A DNA stretch of 64,000 bases from Isochrysis galbana (Eukaryota; Haptophyta; Isochrysidales; Isochrysidaceae), in NCBI GenBank assembly GCA_018136815.1, contig CM030936.1, positions 3,982,474-4,046,473 of the forward strand, written 5' to 3'. The translations under genes and the position numbers were made by a program. Below, piece after piece: positions 29,131-39,742 of the stretch (the stretch's first letter is position 1; each line of letters begins with the position of its first letter). The notes below the pieces were generated by a model. It was not told the DNA's origin, searched no databases, and saw only the letters and a list, made by a program, of their open reading frames with translations.

Positions 29131-30769
29131 GTGCTTTTTCCCGGAGAGTCGCCCGACGTAGGTCGGTGCCCGCCTCAATGGGTTTTCTCCCTCATTGTCA
29201 TTGTAGCTTGTGGGGAGTTATAAATAATGGGAGCCGGGGGTTTGCGCGAGGGGGGAGATTCGTAGGGGTGCATATGCGTATGTGTCTAGTGACAACACAC
29301 GTCATGGCGTACGGGCAAGTGCGCTTAGGGGTGTCGTGATAGTACCGGGCTAGTGGGAGTAGTGGTACTAACGCTCAGTTGTCAATTGTTTTATTATTAC
29401 TACTAGTATTATTAGTATTATTAAAACCCTCGTCGGACGCTAGCCGCTAGCCTTGCCTAGCCTCTTGCGAGGCGTGACGCGGAAGCTGGTTACGGTGGCT
29501 TTACCCCCCTCTCGCGCGCCCCGGGTCGAACCAGCGCACGCGACCGCCCGCCCACCTAGTGACTCCGCCCGCAGGAGCCTGGGGGGGCAAAAGGGGTTGT
29601 CGGTAGGTAAGGGCGAGTGTAATAGCGTGGAGCTCCACGTGCACTCAGCCTCATGCCGTGCAAGTAGCACGTAGCGGCGATTTTGTAAAGAAATTTCGTT
29701 TGTCTTGGGCGCACGTTAAGATGCAGCGTTTTTGCGCAAGCACGTTAAAGTGCCAACCAGGAGAACACAGGCGGGCGGGCACGAGTCAAAGCGAGAGCGA
29801 GGCCGAGAAACAAGGCCATACGTTCCATCAATGCAATCATCAAAAGTCAAACAAAGCACAACAAGCAACGACCGAAGAGGCTTGCAACTCGCACGAACAC
29901 CAAATCACTCGTTGTCTCGCGAACGTATGACACGTCCGGCAGATAAATACAAACAGTGCGTTGGCTGCTGTGGACCCTCAATACAAGTGGTCGTGGAGAC
30001 ACACCAAGCACACAAGACGCGACCGCCATGAGGTTAGCGACGCTCTAGTCCCGAGGCGAGGGTTTTGTTGCGCACACGACGCATCGCCCTTGCACACGAG
30101 TGTGGTGGTCGGAGGGGGGCACGGCTCGAGCGTGATGCCGTGCGGAGAGTTACGGCGAGGGTCACGGGGGGATGCCGCTAGCAAAACCGTCAAGTAATTC
30201 CACATCTACAAGCTGGCAAGTAGAGCTCGAGTGCCGGCACATTTGCACACTGTTGTGATGAGGCAGCTCCGCGGCGCTCTCATGGCAAGGGCATGAGGCA
30301 TGCGCTGCTCAAGGGCAACAGATTGCCCATGGGAGCAGGCTGTCACCTACACGAAGCGGGCCGCCGCAAGCAGAGGGGCCGCGAAAACGCTTAGCAAAGC
30401 CTCACGCCGCTTGACAATTCGGAGCCCTTGAAGTGCGCCACTCGAGAGATTATCAGCACGAGCCTCGAATCGTGTTTAGAACGTGGCGGTGGCTGAGCTC
30501 GCGAGGGTGAAGGGTGAGCGGAGACTTCCGAAGAAGTAGTCGCCAAGGCGCGCAATCGCGGTGCCCTAGCTGTGACAGAAAAAGGGGTTCGAGGCCAGTG
30601 ACAGGTTGGGAGACGATGGCCCGTCAAGACACCCGCACGGTTTGCAAGTTGAGCGCACCCACCGGAACGCAAGGCAGCACGGGGCTAGGTGCCACGAGGG
30701 CGAGGGCACGGTACGACTGAAAAACACGATGTACTCTTGCTGCTGCGTGGGGACGGGTCCGCCGAGATT
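29131..30769. other. Intergenic with a tRNA/SINE-like B box
   Basis: No protein gene recognised. On the minus strand around 29523-29533 there is GGTTCGACCCG, a perfect pol III B box, but no convincing tRNA fold. The word aaaaccctcgtcggacg at 29422 repeats that at 27005. The rest, including a moderately GC-rich stretch at 29650-30700, shows only short ORFs. Confidence 0.35.
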
Positions 30770-33259
30770 TCATGGCGCCGGCTTGATGATCTCGAGGGTG
30801 ATGAATCGGTTGCGAACGCGCCGCTTGCTCGTGAGCACGACCACTCCGCCCGCGGCGCTACCCTGCCCTGGTGTGTAGCTCCAGCCTAGATGCCCGAGCG
30901 AGGCGTGTGAGTGTGTGCCACCATATGCAGCTGCGTCGTCTGCATCGGCGTGAGGCTCTGCCGACGATGGCGGCCCGCCGTGCCGCAGGCCTAGGCCGGC
31001 TAGGTTGGCAGGCAGCGGTGCAGGTAGAGTGCCGCCTGGCTGTGCGGGCAAGGCGGGCACGCTGGCTAGGGGTGAGGCAGGCACGCGGCGTTCGGGCGGC
31101 TTGCCGAGACGGAGCTCAGCAGCGTAGTGCACGAGGTGGCGAGGGATGGCGGGGGGGTTGGCCGAGGCAAAAACAGTTTCGAACAGCTCGGACGGTAGCT
31201 CCTGCGAGTAGCCGTCATCATCGTCCGGCACGATAGCAAGAGCGGCGAGGGCGCCAATGTCGGCGGCGACGCTTGCCTCAGGCCCGTCATCGTGCTCCGC
31301 CTGGTCAAGGACAACCACCGCATTGCTGATCGCAGCTGGCGCCATGGCCAGCGCATGCTGGTTGGCGCTGGACACCTTGGTTCCGTCGCTAAGGATGAGG
31401 GGCTCGTGCGGCGAGGTCTCCCAACGTAGCACGCCCGCCGGCTGCTCGACAATGTATTTGTACGCGTACTCGCCCGGGGGCAGCGACAGCACGACGGACC
31501 ACTCGGCCCTCCTGTTCGGCCCGCCATTATCAAGCGGGATGCGCTCTGCCCATTTGTTGAAGGTGCCAGAGAGGAAACAAGCGTGGCATTCGCCGAACCA
31601 GCTGAAGGCGGTCGGGACGGTGCGCGGCGTGGGCGCCAGAGTGTGCGCGCCTGCTCCCTCCTCCGGCCGGCCGGCAGCCGGCTCGGCGAGTTTGTCGGTG
31701 CCCAATTCCTCTCCGTCGCAGTCCATCGAGACCGTCTCGGGCGAGGAGCGCTGCCTAATGGGCGACTCCTCGTCGGCGGTTGCGATCGAGGGCGACGATG
31801 GCTCGGCGCGAGACGACTGCCCCTTGTCCACAGCGCCTACCGACGGGTGCGGCTGCGGCTGCTTGTGCGGCTTCGGCTGGCCGCCGGCCGAGAGCCGCGG
31901 CGAAAGCTTCGACGCAGTGGGTGCGTGCTGCTTGTTTGCGCTATTCTGGCCCGGCTTTCGCTGCCCGTCGGGCGAGGCCGCCTCGCGCTCGCGCGTTGCA
32001 CGCTCTTGGGCGGCCGTGACCGAGAGTGCACGCTCCTCGGCTGCGGTGACTGAAGGTGTTATCTCGCGCGCCAAGGGTTCCTCGCGCGCCGAGGGTTCGG
32101 CAACCCCCCCGTGCCGTGCACAAAAGCGCCGCCGGTGGGCGTGCGCCCGCTCGTCGGTCGGATCGGAGGCCGCTGAAGCCGGCGCAGGCGCCGATTGGCG
32201 TTGGGCGAGCTGGCGCGCGCGATGTTCCGCCGATAGCTTCTCGATTGTCTGATGCCACTCATCGAGATGGCGTCCGATGCCGGCGAGTCGCGGGCGTTCT
32301 TCGAGCCACTCGAGTACATTGCGCTTCCATGCCTGAGGCGCACTTGGCGCCATGTCATACGCGCGGGTAACCGCTGAGGTGGCTCCCGCCGCCGCAGTCG
32401 CAGCGGCCCAGGCCGAAACACCAGCCGAAGTGGAGCGTGCCGTGGAAATGGGATTGCTTGCGGCGGCCCAGGCAGTGGCGCCCGCCTCGCCGAGCGGCCC
32501 GCGCCACGTCTCGGGCACGCGCTGGACGAGTGGCTGGATCAACTCGTGCTGGAGCAGCGCGTCAAACGGCGTGCCCCGCGTGCGCGCAGCTGCTGGCTCA
32601 GCGGCGGCAGCGGGAGCGCGCGCCGGAGCAGCGGATGCGAGCGATGCGGAAGAGCTGAGGTCACCGCTCGAACTGAGCGCGCCCGAGCTGGGTGGCCTGT
32701 GCGAGGCGGCCGGCGCGTGTGCGTGCGTGCGCCGGTAGTAGAGCGACGAAGCATGCGACGAGACGGGTGACGAGGTGGCCGACGAGCCGACGGTGCTCGT
32801 GCCGCCGCGCGCGTGGCCGCCGGCGGGCGAGGTAGATCGCGAGGCGAGGCGCTCAAGCGCAGCCTCGATCATGGCGTGCTCCGTCAGAGGAACCGAGGGC
32901 ACTGAGTCGATGGACGAGGCGGAGCGCGTGCGCCGCAGCTTGATGCCCGGGTGACAGTACCCCCCTCCCCCGCCGGCGCCTCCACTGACGCCGCCCAGCT
33001 GCTGCGCTGCGAGCGGCGCGGAGAGGCGCGAGAGCTCGAGCATCGAGAGGCGCGAGATGAGCCCGCGAGGCAGAGGAGCAAAGGGAGCCCCAGTGTACTC
33101 TGCTGGCTCGTGCTGCGGCTGTATGTGCGAGAGAGATGGAGGGCGGCCGGCCTTATGCCTGTGGCGAGGGTGGTGGGAGGCAGCCTCGACCACGTCTGAG
33201 TTGGTTCGTGAGATGGTCTTTCGTGTGCCTAGCACTCCGCCCACGTGGCGAGGCTCCAT
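30770..33259 (-). CDS. AMPK/SnRK1 beta subunit with long N-terminal extension
   Basis: 829 aa from ATG 33259 (MEPRHVGG...). Frames reaching further upstream only cross a (GA)n leader. About 540 residues of Ser/Ala/Pro-rich, largely disordered sequence precede the two beta-subunit domains. The first is a CBM48-type glycogen-binding module (~545-640: AFSWFGECHACFLSGTFNKW, PPGEYAYKYIVE, LRWETSPHEPLILSDG). The second is the C-terminal ASC/AMPKBI domain (~690-829: NPPAIPRHLVHYAAELRLGK, LPAPLPANLAGLGL, then VVVLTSKRRVRNRFITLEII near the end), interrupted by an Ala/His/Gly-rich insert. The beta subunit scaffolds the AMPK/SnRK1 energy-sensor kinase and senses glycogen/starch-like glucans. The extension is far longer than in animals. 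Single exon. Confidence 0.85.
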   Translation of the reverse strand: MEPRHVGGVLGTRKTISRTNSDVVEAASHHPRHRHKAGRPPSLSHIQPQHEPAEYTGAPFAPLPRGLISRLSMLELSRLSAPLAAQQLGGVSGGAGGGGGYCHPGIKLRRTRSASSIDSVPSVPLTEHAMIEAALERLASRSTSPAGGHARGGTSTVGSSATSSPVSSHASSLYYRRTHAHAPAASHRPPSSGALSSSGDLSSSASLASAAPARAPAAAAEPAAARTRGTPFDALLQHELIQPLVQRVPETWRGPLGEAGATAWAAASNPISTARSTSAGVSAWAAATAAAGATSAVTRAYDMAPSAPQAWKRNVLEWLEERPRLAGIGRHLDEWHQTIEKLSAEHRARQLAQRQSAPAPASAASDPTDERAHAHRRRFCARHGGVAEPSAREEPLAREITPSVTAAEERALSVTAAQERATREREAASPDGQRKPGQNSANKQHAPTASKLSPRLSAGGQPKPHKQPQPHPSVGAVDKGQSSRAEPSSPSIATADEESPIRQRSSPETVSMDCDGEELGTDKLAEPAAGRPEEGAGAHTLAPTPRTVPTAFSWFGECHACFLSGTFNKWAERIPLDNGGPNRRAEWSVVLSLPPGEYAYKYIVEQPAGVLRWETSPHEPLILSDGTKVSSANQHALAMAPAAISNAVVVLDQAEHDDGPEASVAADIGALAALAIVPDDDDGYSQELPSELFETVFASANPPAIPRHLVHYAAELRLGKPPERRVPASPLASVPALPAQPGGTLPAPLPANLAGLGLRHGGPPSSAEPHADADDAAAYGGTHSHASLGHLGWSYTPGQGSAAGGVVVLTSKRRVRNRFITLEIIKPAP

Positions 33260-33393
33260 CGCGAGCGCGGCTCCCCGCAGCCGCCACCCCACCCCCACCC
33301 CCACACTACCACCGCCGCCGCCGCCACGCCTGTCCTTTGCCGCAACAGCCCCCACCCACCCCCTCGAGCTCTCCTCCCTCCCCCTCGCGAGGA

Positions 33394-33398
<5 letters not shown>

Positions 33399-33476
<78 letters not shown>
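33399..33476 (+). repeat. (CT)n microsatellite in AMPK-beta leader
   Basis: About 38 CT units, i.e. (GA)n on the sense strand ~140 bp upstream of the AMPK-beta start codon. One more block of the same type follows at 33823-33862. Confidence 0.95.
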
Positions 33477-33478
<2 letters not shown>

Positions 33479-33820
33479 CCACTGCTCGACGCCCAACGTT
33501 AGAGGCAAGAAGGAAAAGGGAATGAGGAAAAGGGAAAGAAGCGTGGACGGGGGGAGAGAGGAAGTGAGGAGAGAGGAAGAGAGGGACGGGAGGGCGGACG
33601 CGAACGGTCCTTCGGGATGGAATAAGTAGGTGGGGGGAGAGGGATTAGGACTGTGAGGAGGTGCCGAGGGTGCGCGCGGGGTGGTAAGGGTTGTGGCGAG
33701 GAGAGAGAGAGAGGCGGGGGGGGGGGGGGGGGCGCCGGGGGGGGGGGGGCGCCGGGTGCCCCTCTTCCCCACCCTCCCCCCGTGTCTCTTCTTCTCTCTT
33801 CTTCGCGACCGCCCAGAAGG

Positions 33821-33822
<2 letters not shown>

Positions 33823-33862
<40 letters not shown>
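33823..33862 (+). repeat. (CT)n microsatellite
   Basis: About 20 CT units. A G-run block (33716-33750) with ggcgcc lies just upstream on the same strand. Confidence 0.95.
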
Positions 33863-33866
<4 letters not shown>

Positions 33867-34159
33867 CCTCCCCACTGCCTATCATACATAGACCCAAGAT
33901 TTCCCGTCTCTCTCATCGCATCCCCTCCCGATGTTGCGGGTGGAGATCATCCCCCCTCCCCGTCCTCCTCGTTCTTCCTCTCCCTTCCCCGGAGATCTCA
34001 AGCACAGAGAGAGGGGCCCAGCCGAGAGAGAGGAGAGAGAGAGCAGGCGCAGAGAGAGAGAGGGCATGCCCGCGCCGTCACAATCAACTTCCCCCTCCCC
34101 CCCCACGAGAAGTCTTCCTCTCCTTCTCGGGGCCACACTCCATCGCGTCTTCTCTCTCC

Positions 34160-34470
34160 ACCGGTGGGTGGGGGTGGGGGGTGGGGGGGGGGGGCCGCAG
34201 CGCGCGCGGGGGCGGCGGCGGGGGGGCGGCGGGGGGAGCGAAGGGGGGGGCGGCGGCGGCGGCGGGGAGGAAGGCCGCATCTTCTGCGCCGCAGATGCCC
34301 CCCCCCCCCCCCCCCCCCGCCCCCCCCGCCCTCCTCCCCCGCCCGCCCGCCCGCCGCCCCGCCGCCGCAGCCCCCGTCGCACGTCCCGCTCCCGCGAGAC
34401 GCCCCCCCCCCCCCCCCCCCCACCCCCAGCCCCCCCCTCCCCGGCGCCCGCACGCCCCTCCCCCCAAATG
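34160..34470 (+). repeat. G-run / C-run low-complexity block
   Basis: Long G tracts (34165-34260) followed by long C tracts (34300-34440) with ggc/gcc units. The G then C order could form a hairpin. The exact run lengths may be unreliable in any assembly. All ORFs here (Pro- or Gly-rich) are artefacts. Confidence 0.7.
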
Positions 34471-34868
34471 CGCCACCCGGATGCTTAGACTATCATCTAT
34501 CATCTATCATCTTTAATTAATATGCCTTTCCATAGTCTGCGACGTCTCCTTCCAGCCCAGCCATTCTCCTATATGTGAAACACAGGAACAGTGTTTTTTT
34601 TCGGAGGCCCAAAACATATGTTTTTCGCTGTTTTATGTCGGGCGGCGGCCCCCCCGCACATCTGTTTTTCACATTGTTTTTCTCTCTTTTTCGACGGCAA
34701 AAAACATAAAACATACTATTTTTTGGGGTTGACGTAAGTTTTGTAAAATTTTTTGTCAAATTTGGGTGGTCAATCGAAATCGAAATTTTTGACCAAAATT
34801 TGGGGCCTTTCACTTGGAAAGAAACAAAACTTGGGGGGCCGCGCGGAGCGCGGCGCGAGGGGCGAGCG

Positions 34869-35931
34869 ATGGTCCGCCGTCGCCGCATCTTCATGGAGGA
34901 GGAGGAGGAGGAGGAGGAGGAGACATCGACGGGCGCCGCGCCCAATGCCAATGCCGTCGCAGGCTCCTCGCGTCGCCATTCCTCCACTCGGAAGCGGGCG
35001 CGGCGAGAGACGATCGTCGATTTGGTGGAGGACGAGGACGAGGACGATGAGGAGAAGGACGATGAGGAGGGAGAGGAGGAGGAGGATCTATTGGAAGAGG
35101 CATTGGAAGATGCGACTCGCGAGGAGAGAGAGAGGCGCAGCAGGGCGCCGGCTCACGTCCCCGCCTCGTCCCCCAGCTCACGGCCCATAACGTCTTTCCT
35201 CCCTGGCCAGAAGGTGTGGCACGACGTGGTCCACGACGCAGTCGTAGTCGAAGGTGCGAGGGAAAGTGATCTGATGATCAAAATCTCGTACGAAAAGAAG
35301 CAGGGTTCTTCGACGCGCAGGTTTCTCCGCTGGGTCGCGCCCTCGAGCCTGGCAAAGGTAGGGCAGCGTAGGTCGCCGCGACTCGAGGAGAAGAGCGCAG
35401 CACCACGACGTGGAATCTTCGGCGTCGAGTTGCCGGAGATGGCTGCCCATGAAAGGCAGCGAAAGATACAGAAGAATAAGCCTCCCGAAGGATCGCGTGG
35501 GCGGCAGCACAGCGTGCACAAGACGAAGCCGTCGAGTGTGAGCATCACCAAACGGTTGCAGCAGTTCCCGGCACAATGTCTAAAGAACTCGGGTGGCGTC
35601 CTCTTCTGTTCCGCATGCAAGACGCAGCTCGAGAACATCAAGACCTCCATCGAGGCGCACGTCCCCCCCCCAAATTTCTCGAAATTTCTTCGCGCCGAGA
35701 CGTCCTCCAAATTTCGTAAAAAGTTTCGCGAAACTCTTACCAGGCCCTAAAGCTCGTCCCTCACTGGTCGAAGGCGGCGCGCATCGTGTTTGCTTTGTCT
35801 CCGAATTCCGCGTCCTGTGAACGCGTCTTTGCTTTGCTGCGAGTGATGTATTCAGATGCGCAGCAGCGCACTCTCTCGGACCATCTACAGTCTTCTTTGA
35901 TGAGTCGTTTCAACGGTCGCCGGGTTAGCTG
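34869..35931 (+). pseudogene. hAT transposase remnant: acidic tract, SH3-like motif, zinc finger, dimerisation end
   Basis: The frame from ATG 34869 gives an acidic run (eight Glu, then a DEDEDDEEKDDEEGEEEED stretch). It continues with a barrel-like segment (FLPGQKVWHDVVHDAVVVEG with RRFLRWVAPSSLAK) and a BED-like finger start (ITKRLQQFPAQCL, LFCSACKTQLENIKTSIEAH), and stops at 35750. In another frame, 35750-35931 encodes the hAT C-terminal dimerisation signature: HWSKAARIVFALSPNSASCE, RVFALLRVMYSDAQQRTLSD, HLQSSLM. The RNase-H-like catalytic part is deleted, so it cannot transpose itself. Confidence 0.75.
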
Positions 35932-36167
35932 AGCGGGATGCAGTGGGTGGGTGTGGCGGTGTGGCGTGAGTGTGCGTTGCGCGTGAGCGGCGGGTGGTGG
36001 TGTGGTGGTGCGTACGTGCGTGTTGGCTTGAGGAGTGGGGGGGGGGGGGGGGAGGGGAGAAAGAAAGGAAAGAAAGAATGTGCTAAAAGACCCTCAACTA
36101 AGTTGCAAGTTGGCATTAGTGTAGAAGTAGAGGTAGAGCTTAATTAGGCTGCTAGAGCTATAGAGCT

Positions 36168-36203
36168 AGCCGCTGTGGCCGAGGCGTCTAACGTCTAACG
36201 CGC
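36168..36203 (+). repeat. tRNA-Leu-like 5' half
   Basis: gctgtggccgaggcgtctaa has the A-box and D-arm pattern of a type II (Leu/Ser) tRNA, and 'acgtctaacg' follows; no B box or acceptor 3' strand follows. A captured fragment inside hAT element 2, not a functional tRNA. Confidence 0.4.
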
Positions 36204-36223
36204 CTAATACTTACTAACACTAA

Positions 36224-36262
36224 CTAAGGGTAAGGGTAAGGGTTATAGGGTTAGGGTTATAA
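36224..36262 (+). repeat. Interstitial telomere-like repeats
   Basis: The units aaggg, taaggg, taaggg, ttataggg, ttaggg, ttat form a short degenerate TTAGGG-type run inside hAT element 2. Confidence 0.6.
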
Positions 36263-36431
36263 TAGGACAAAATATTCGAAAGCGTCAAAATTTTGATCAA
36301 AATTTAGGTGCCCAACCCTCAAATTTTGACAACAAAATTTGGGCCCTTACAAAACAAAACTTACGTCAAAGCCAAACTATTTTGCTGTTCTATTTCTAAG
36401 TTTGACTGTGTTTCACATCTAGGGCCATTCT

Positions 36432-37700
36432 TTGGCATTTTCTTACATTTTCATAAATATTTGTTGCTGAATATCTACGTCTGTAAAAGCGAAGCGAAGT
36501 GCCGACATCGGTGCTTCAGTTGTCAGTTTCAGTTGTTCAGTTGCTCAACCCCCCTAGTTGATCGATAACTGTGGCGGTGACCGGTGAGTCCACTGACCAC
36601 TGACCACTAACTAAGTCCATCGTATTGTATTGTGTCTGGGCATCCCCCTTGCCCTTACAATCGGCCATCAACTGGGGTGACCCACCCGCCACCCGCGGAT
36701 GAAAGCTACTAAGAGGAGAAAGAAAGTCTGATGAAACTGAAACTGAGGACTAAGGGGAAGCGCCGGTTTCGATTTCGGCGCTCGTACAATAACAATAACA
36801 TCAAGGATTTTTCGTAAAACGTAAGATTCTCCTAAGGATGAAGGATGGTGGAAAAGATGAGAGATGAGAATGTCCGGAGAATACACAATATGTACATCTC
36901 TGGTACAAGCAGGTGTAGGTGGTAAAAAAGTAGTCGAACCCGAACTCAACTCAAACTTTTTGACCGTTTGAACATGGAACATGGTCAACGACCTACAACC
37001 TACTACCTACTACTGCCTTGACCCCCAAAGTGAAAGTGAACACTGTCAAAACCCCTAAAAATTTCCTCGCGCTCGCGCCGCGTAACCGTAAACGCGGCGC
37101 TCAACCAAGAACCAAGCGAAACCATAACGAATTGCACCCCGCGGCTGCGCCGCGAACACACCCAACTCACGGCGGCGCGCGACAATGAACACCCCCGTTA
37201 AATACATACTCACGCCCCGTAAAAAGGTGAACTCGCGTAGTTTTTTACCACCTACTTGTAGTACAAGTGGCTCAAACAAAAAATAGTCGACCTTTGACCT
37301 TGACCGCGAAAAACACCAACGTGAGGGGCGACCAGGGCGAAACAACCAGCCTCAAAAATGAATAGAAATGTGAATTTTTGTTTTTGCGGGCGGGGGGAAG
37401 CGCACCCACTTGGCCAGTGGGGGCGACCATGCCGACTCATTCTGCTCACGCGGGCGACCAGCCCGAAACACTGTAGACCCCCCCTAAAAAAGTGAACGCG
37501 ACTATTTTCTGTTTGAGCCGCTTGTAGTAAGTAACTCGCCGCCGTTCGTTGCCCGTTGCTCGTTGCCCGTTGCTGGTTCTCTGCTGCTGACCTGCTGATG
37601 GTAATTAACGAGTGCCAGAAGCGGAGTGGGATGTCTGAGGAGGAGCGAGAGGGTATTGTATTCCCCTAAAGTGGTCAGCCGGGAGAATAGGGAGGAGCGA
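36432..37700. other. Intergenic with diverged repeats
   Basis: No gene. The block 36915-36965 (gtaggtggtaaaaaagtagt, ... caactcaaactttttgacc) is repeated inverted at 42036-42090. Parts recur at 37230-37275 (acctacttgtagtacaagtg with gctcaaac) and ~37490-37530. They look like ends of one old DNA-transposon or MITE family. Confidence 0.45.
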
Positions 37701-37769
37701 ACCTCACGGAGGGGTTCCGGCTGACAGGTGAGACGCCTCGACGCCGGAACTGGACGGGAACTGTCTCCG

Positions 37770-37960
37770 GCCTGGGGGGGGGGGGAGGGGGCGGGGGGGG
37801 GGGGGTCCCAAACCAAACGATACGGAGCAGCCGAGCCTCCCCCCCCGCCCCCCGCCCGAGCCCCCCCCCCGCTCTCGGGTGCGGGCCGGCCGGCTGGCGC
37901 CCCCCCCCCCCCCCCCCCCGCCCCCCCCCTCACCCACCCCCCCCCCGCCCCTCCTGACGA
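37770..37960 (+). repeat. G-run / C-run low-complexity block
   Basis: G tracts at 37777-37805 followed by C tracts at 37838-37955, with the same G-then-C order as at 34160-34470. Located 400 bp upstream of the next gene's start. ORFs here are artefacts. Confidence 0.7.
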
Positions 37961-38359
37961 GACTTCCCCTTCATCCCGCGCATCTTCGTCGCGCCACACT
38001 CCGCCCGCCGCCGCCGGGGGGGGCGCGGCGCCCTCCCCTCTGTTCACATCGCGCAGAGGCGCAGATTTACTTCCCCTCCCCCCTCGCCCGAGGCGTCTGT
38101 GTGGGCCGCCCGCCCGCCACCCTCTGATGAAGATTCCTTCCGTCCGCGCAGGTCGCCCACCGGCCGCCCGCGCGTCCCACTGTGCTTTCTTATCCACCCA
38201 CGGGAGCTCTCTCAGCTATCTCGAACCCTCCACTGGCGCACTCCCCCTCCCTCCACCCTTCCCTTTGCCCCCCCCATCCCCTCTTCACAGAACCGCCCCG
38301 CCCCCCCAACCTTCCCCCTTCCCACCCTTCCCTCTCCGCCTGCGGTGCTCATACCCAGC

Positions 38360-39742
38360 ATGCCCGGCGCGCTCGGCCTGCTCCTTGCGCTCCCCGCACT
38401 CCTCCATGCGCCCGCGCGCCCACACGCCGCGCCTCGCCCCGCTGGATCTCCGCGCATGGTGCTTCGCTCAGCAGAACCGGCGCTCGTCTCGCCGCTTGCC
38501 ACCACCTCTGGCTACGTGGGCGCTATCTCGCCGACGCGCGGAGCGTACGACTACTTCCCCGACTCGTTCATTCACATTCAAGGCGGCTCGCTCCGCACCT
38601 GGTCCTTTCCTTCCCCCTATGTCAAGCGCATGATGGTTGAGCTGGGCTCGGAGGGCCGGCCGGTCGATGCCGACGTCGAGCTGTGGAACGGGCCGGACCA
38701 CACGCCTGTCAAGATGCGCGTCTACCTGCAGAATGGGGAGTTCGTCCCATTCAGCGCCGTCTTTGAAGCCCCGCGTGGTGCCGAGACTGTCTCCGTCAAG
38801 AACACCGCCCAGCTCGAGTTCCCCTTCGATGCGCGCGTTGTGTCCGACAATAACCAGCGCGTACTCGAGCCGACGTCCGAGCTGCTCAACTCCTTCACGA
38901 CCGTGCAGGGCGGCGCCATCAAGACCTACCCGTTCGAGCCGTCCATCGAAAGCGTCGGCATCATGCTTAAGACCAATGGCGGTCCCCTCAACACGCGGAT
39001 CGAGCTGCAACAGGGTCCCAACAACAACAAGCAAGTAATCGAGATCTACACCGACGATGGCTTCGAGCGCCCTTTCTTCTGCGTCCTCAAGACGCTCGGC
39101 CAAGGCAACGTCGTCCGCGTCGTAAACACCGGCCCCGTCGAGTTTCCCGTCATCGCTTCCGTCGTACCGTACAACTTCTACGCCAGCGGCTACGGCACCT
39201 ATCGAGGTGGTTCAGCATCTGCCTACGGCGGACGCAATCGCGCATATGGCTCCGGGTATGGCTCGGGATATGGTGGATATGGTTCTGGCTACTACGGCGG
39301 CTCGGGCTACTATGGCGGATCCGGCTACTATGGCGGCTCGGGCTACTATGGCGGCTCGGGCTACTATGGCGGCTCGGGCTATGGCGACAGATATGGACGG
39401 TATGGCAATTACCGCGGTAGCTACCCATACTCGGGTTCTGGCTACGGCCTTGGCTACAACGGCAATTACTACAACTCTGGCGGCAGCAGTGCCTACCCTA
39501 TGAGCCGCTACTCGAGCTACGGTAGCAGTTTCGGCGGCATTGGGAACGGCTATTACGGCAACTTCTACAACAACCCGAGCAACTCCTACTATCCTTACAA
39601 CTACAACAGCAACAACTACTACAACTCGAATTATGGGGGTGACAGATACGGGCGCATCGGCTACGGTCCTCTTAGAAATGGTTATGGCTACGGCACCAAT
39701 CGTTCTTACGGTTCTTACACAGGTCCGTATGCATATTATTGA
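38360..39742 (+). CDS. Secreted protein with two related beta-domains and Gly/Tyr-rich tail
   Basis: 460 aa from ATG 38360 (MPGALGLLLALPALLHAPA, a signal peptide or plastid leader); the upstream frame is Pro-rich leader. Residues ~55-160 and ~170-275 are two copies of one fold. Compare IQGGSLRTWSFPSPYVKRM, DADVELWNGPDHTPVKMRVY and FSAVFEAPRGAETVSVKNT with VQGGAIKTYPFEPSIESVG, NTRIELQQGPNNNKQVIEIY and FFCVLKTLGQGNVVRVVNT. I recall such duplicated domains in conserved proteins of diatom- and haptophyte-type algae, without known function. From ~285 the tail is built of GSGYYGG repeats (five near-perfect) and N/Y/S/G-rich sequence, likely adhesive or wall-associated (inference). Single exon. Confidence 0.75.
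   Translation: MPGALGLLLALPALLHAPARPHAAPRPAGSPRMVLRSAEPALVSPLATTSGYVGAISPTRGAYDYFPDSFIHIQGGSLRTWSFPSPYVKRMMVELGSEGRPVDADVELWNGPDHTPVKMRVYLQNGEFVPFSAVFEAPRGAETVSVKNTAQLEFPFDARVVSDNNQRVLEPTSELLNSFTTVQGGAIKTYPFEPSIESVGIMLKTNGGPLNTRIELQQGPNNNKQVIEIYTDDGFERPFFCVLKTLGQGNVVRVVNTGPVEFPVIASVVPYNFYASGYGTYRGGSASAYGGRNRAYGSGYGSGYGGYGSGYYGGSGYYGGSGYYGGSGYYGGSGYYGGSGYGDRYGRYGNYRGSYPYSGSGYGLGYNGNYYNSGGSSAYPMSRYSSYGSSFGGIGNGYYGNFYNNPSNSYYPYNYNSNNYYNSNYGGDRYGRIGYGPLRNGYGYGTNRSYGSYTGPYAYY

Larger units (their letters stand above)
34568..36423 (+). mobile_element. hAT element 2, internally deleted, 8-bp TSD
   Basis: Exact 8-bp TSD GCCATTCT at 34560-34567 and 36424-36431. Terminal inverted repeats CCTA(T/G)ATGTGAAACACAG at 34568-34585 and inverted at 36406-36423, one mismatch in 18. 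Further inside, ttgacgtaagttttgt is inverted between ~34730 and ~36355. It encodes the two ends of a hAT transposase (see next entry) but lacks the catalytic middle. It also contains a tRNA-Leu-like piece and telomere-like repeats near its right end. Confidence 0.9.

Noticed and set aside
33653-34520. Pro-, Gly- and Arg-rich ORFs on both strands
   Set aside because: All lie in G-run/C-run low-complexity DNA and have no folded-domain sequence.
36168-36203. Functional tRNA-Leu
   Set aside because: Only the 5' half is recognisable; no B box or 3' acceptor strand follows.
36224-36262. Chromosome end / true telomere
   Set aside because: The repeat is short, degenerate, internal to a TSD-bounded hAT element and followed by 27 kb of genes.
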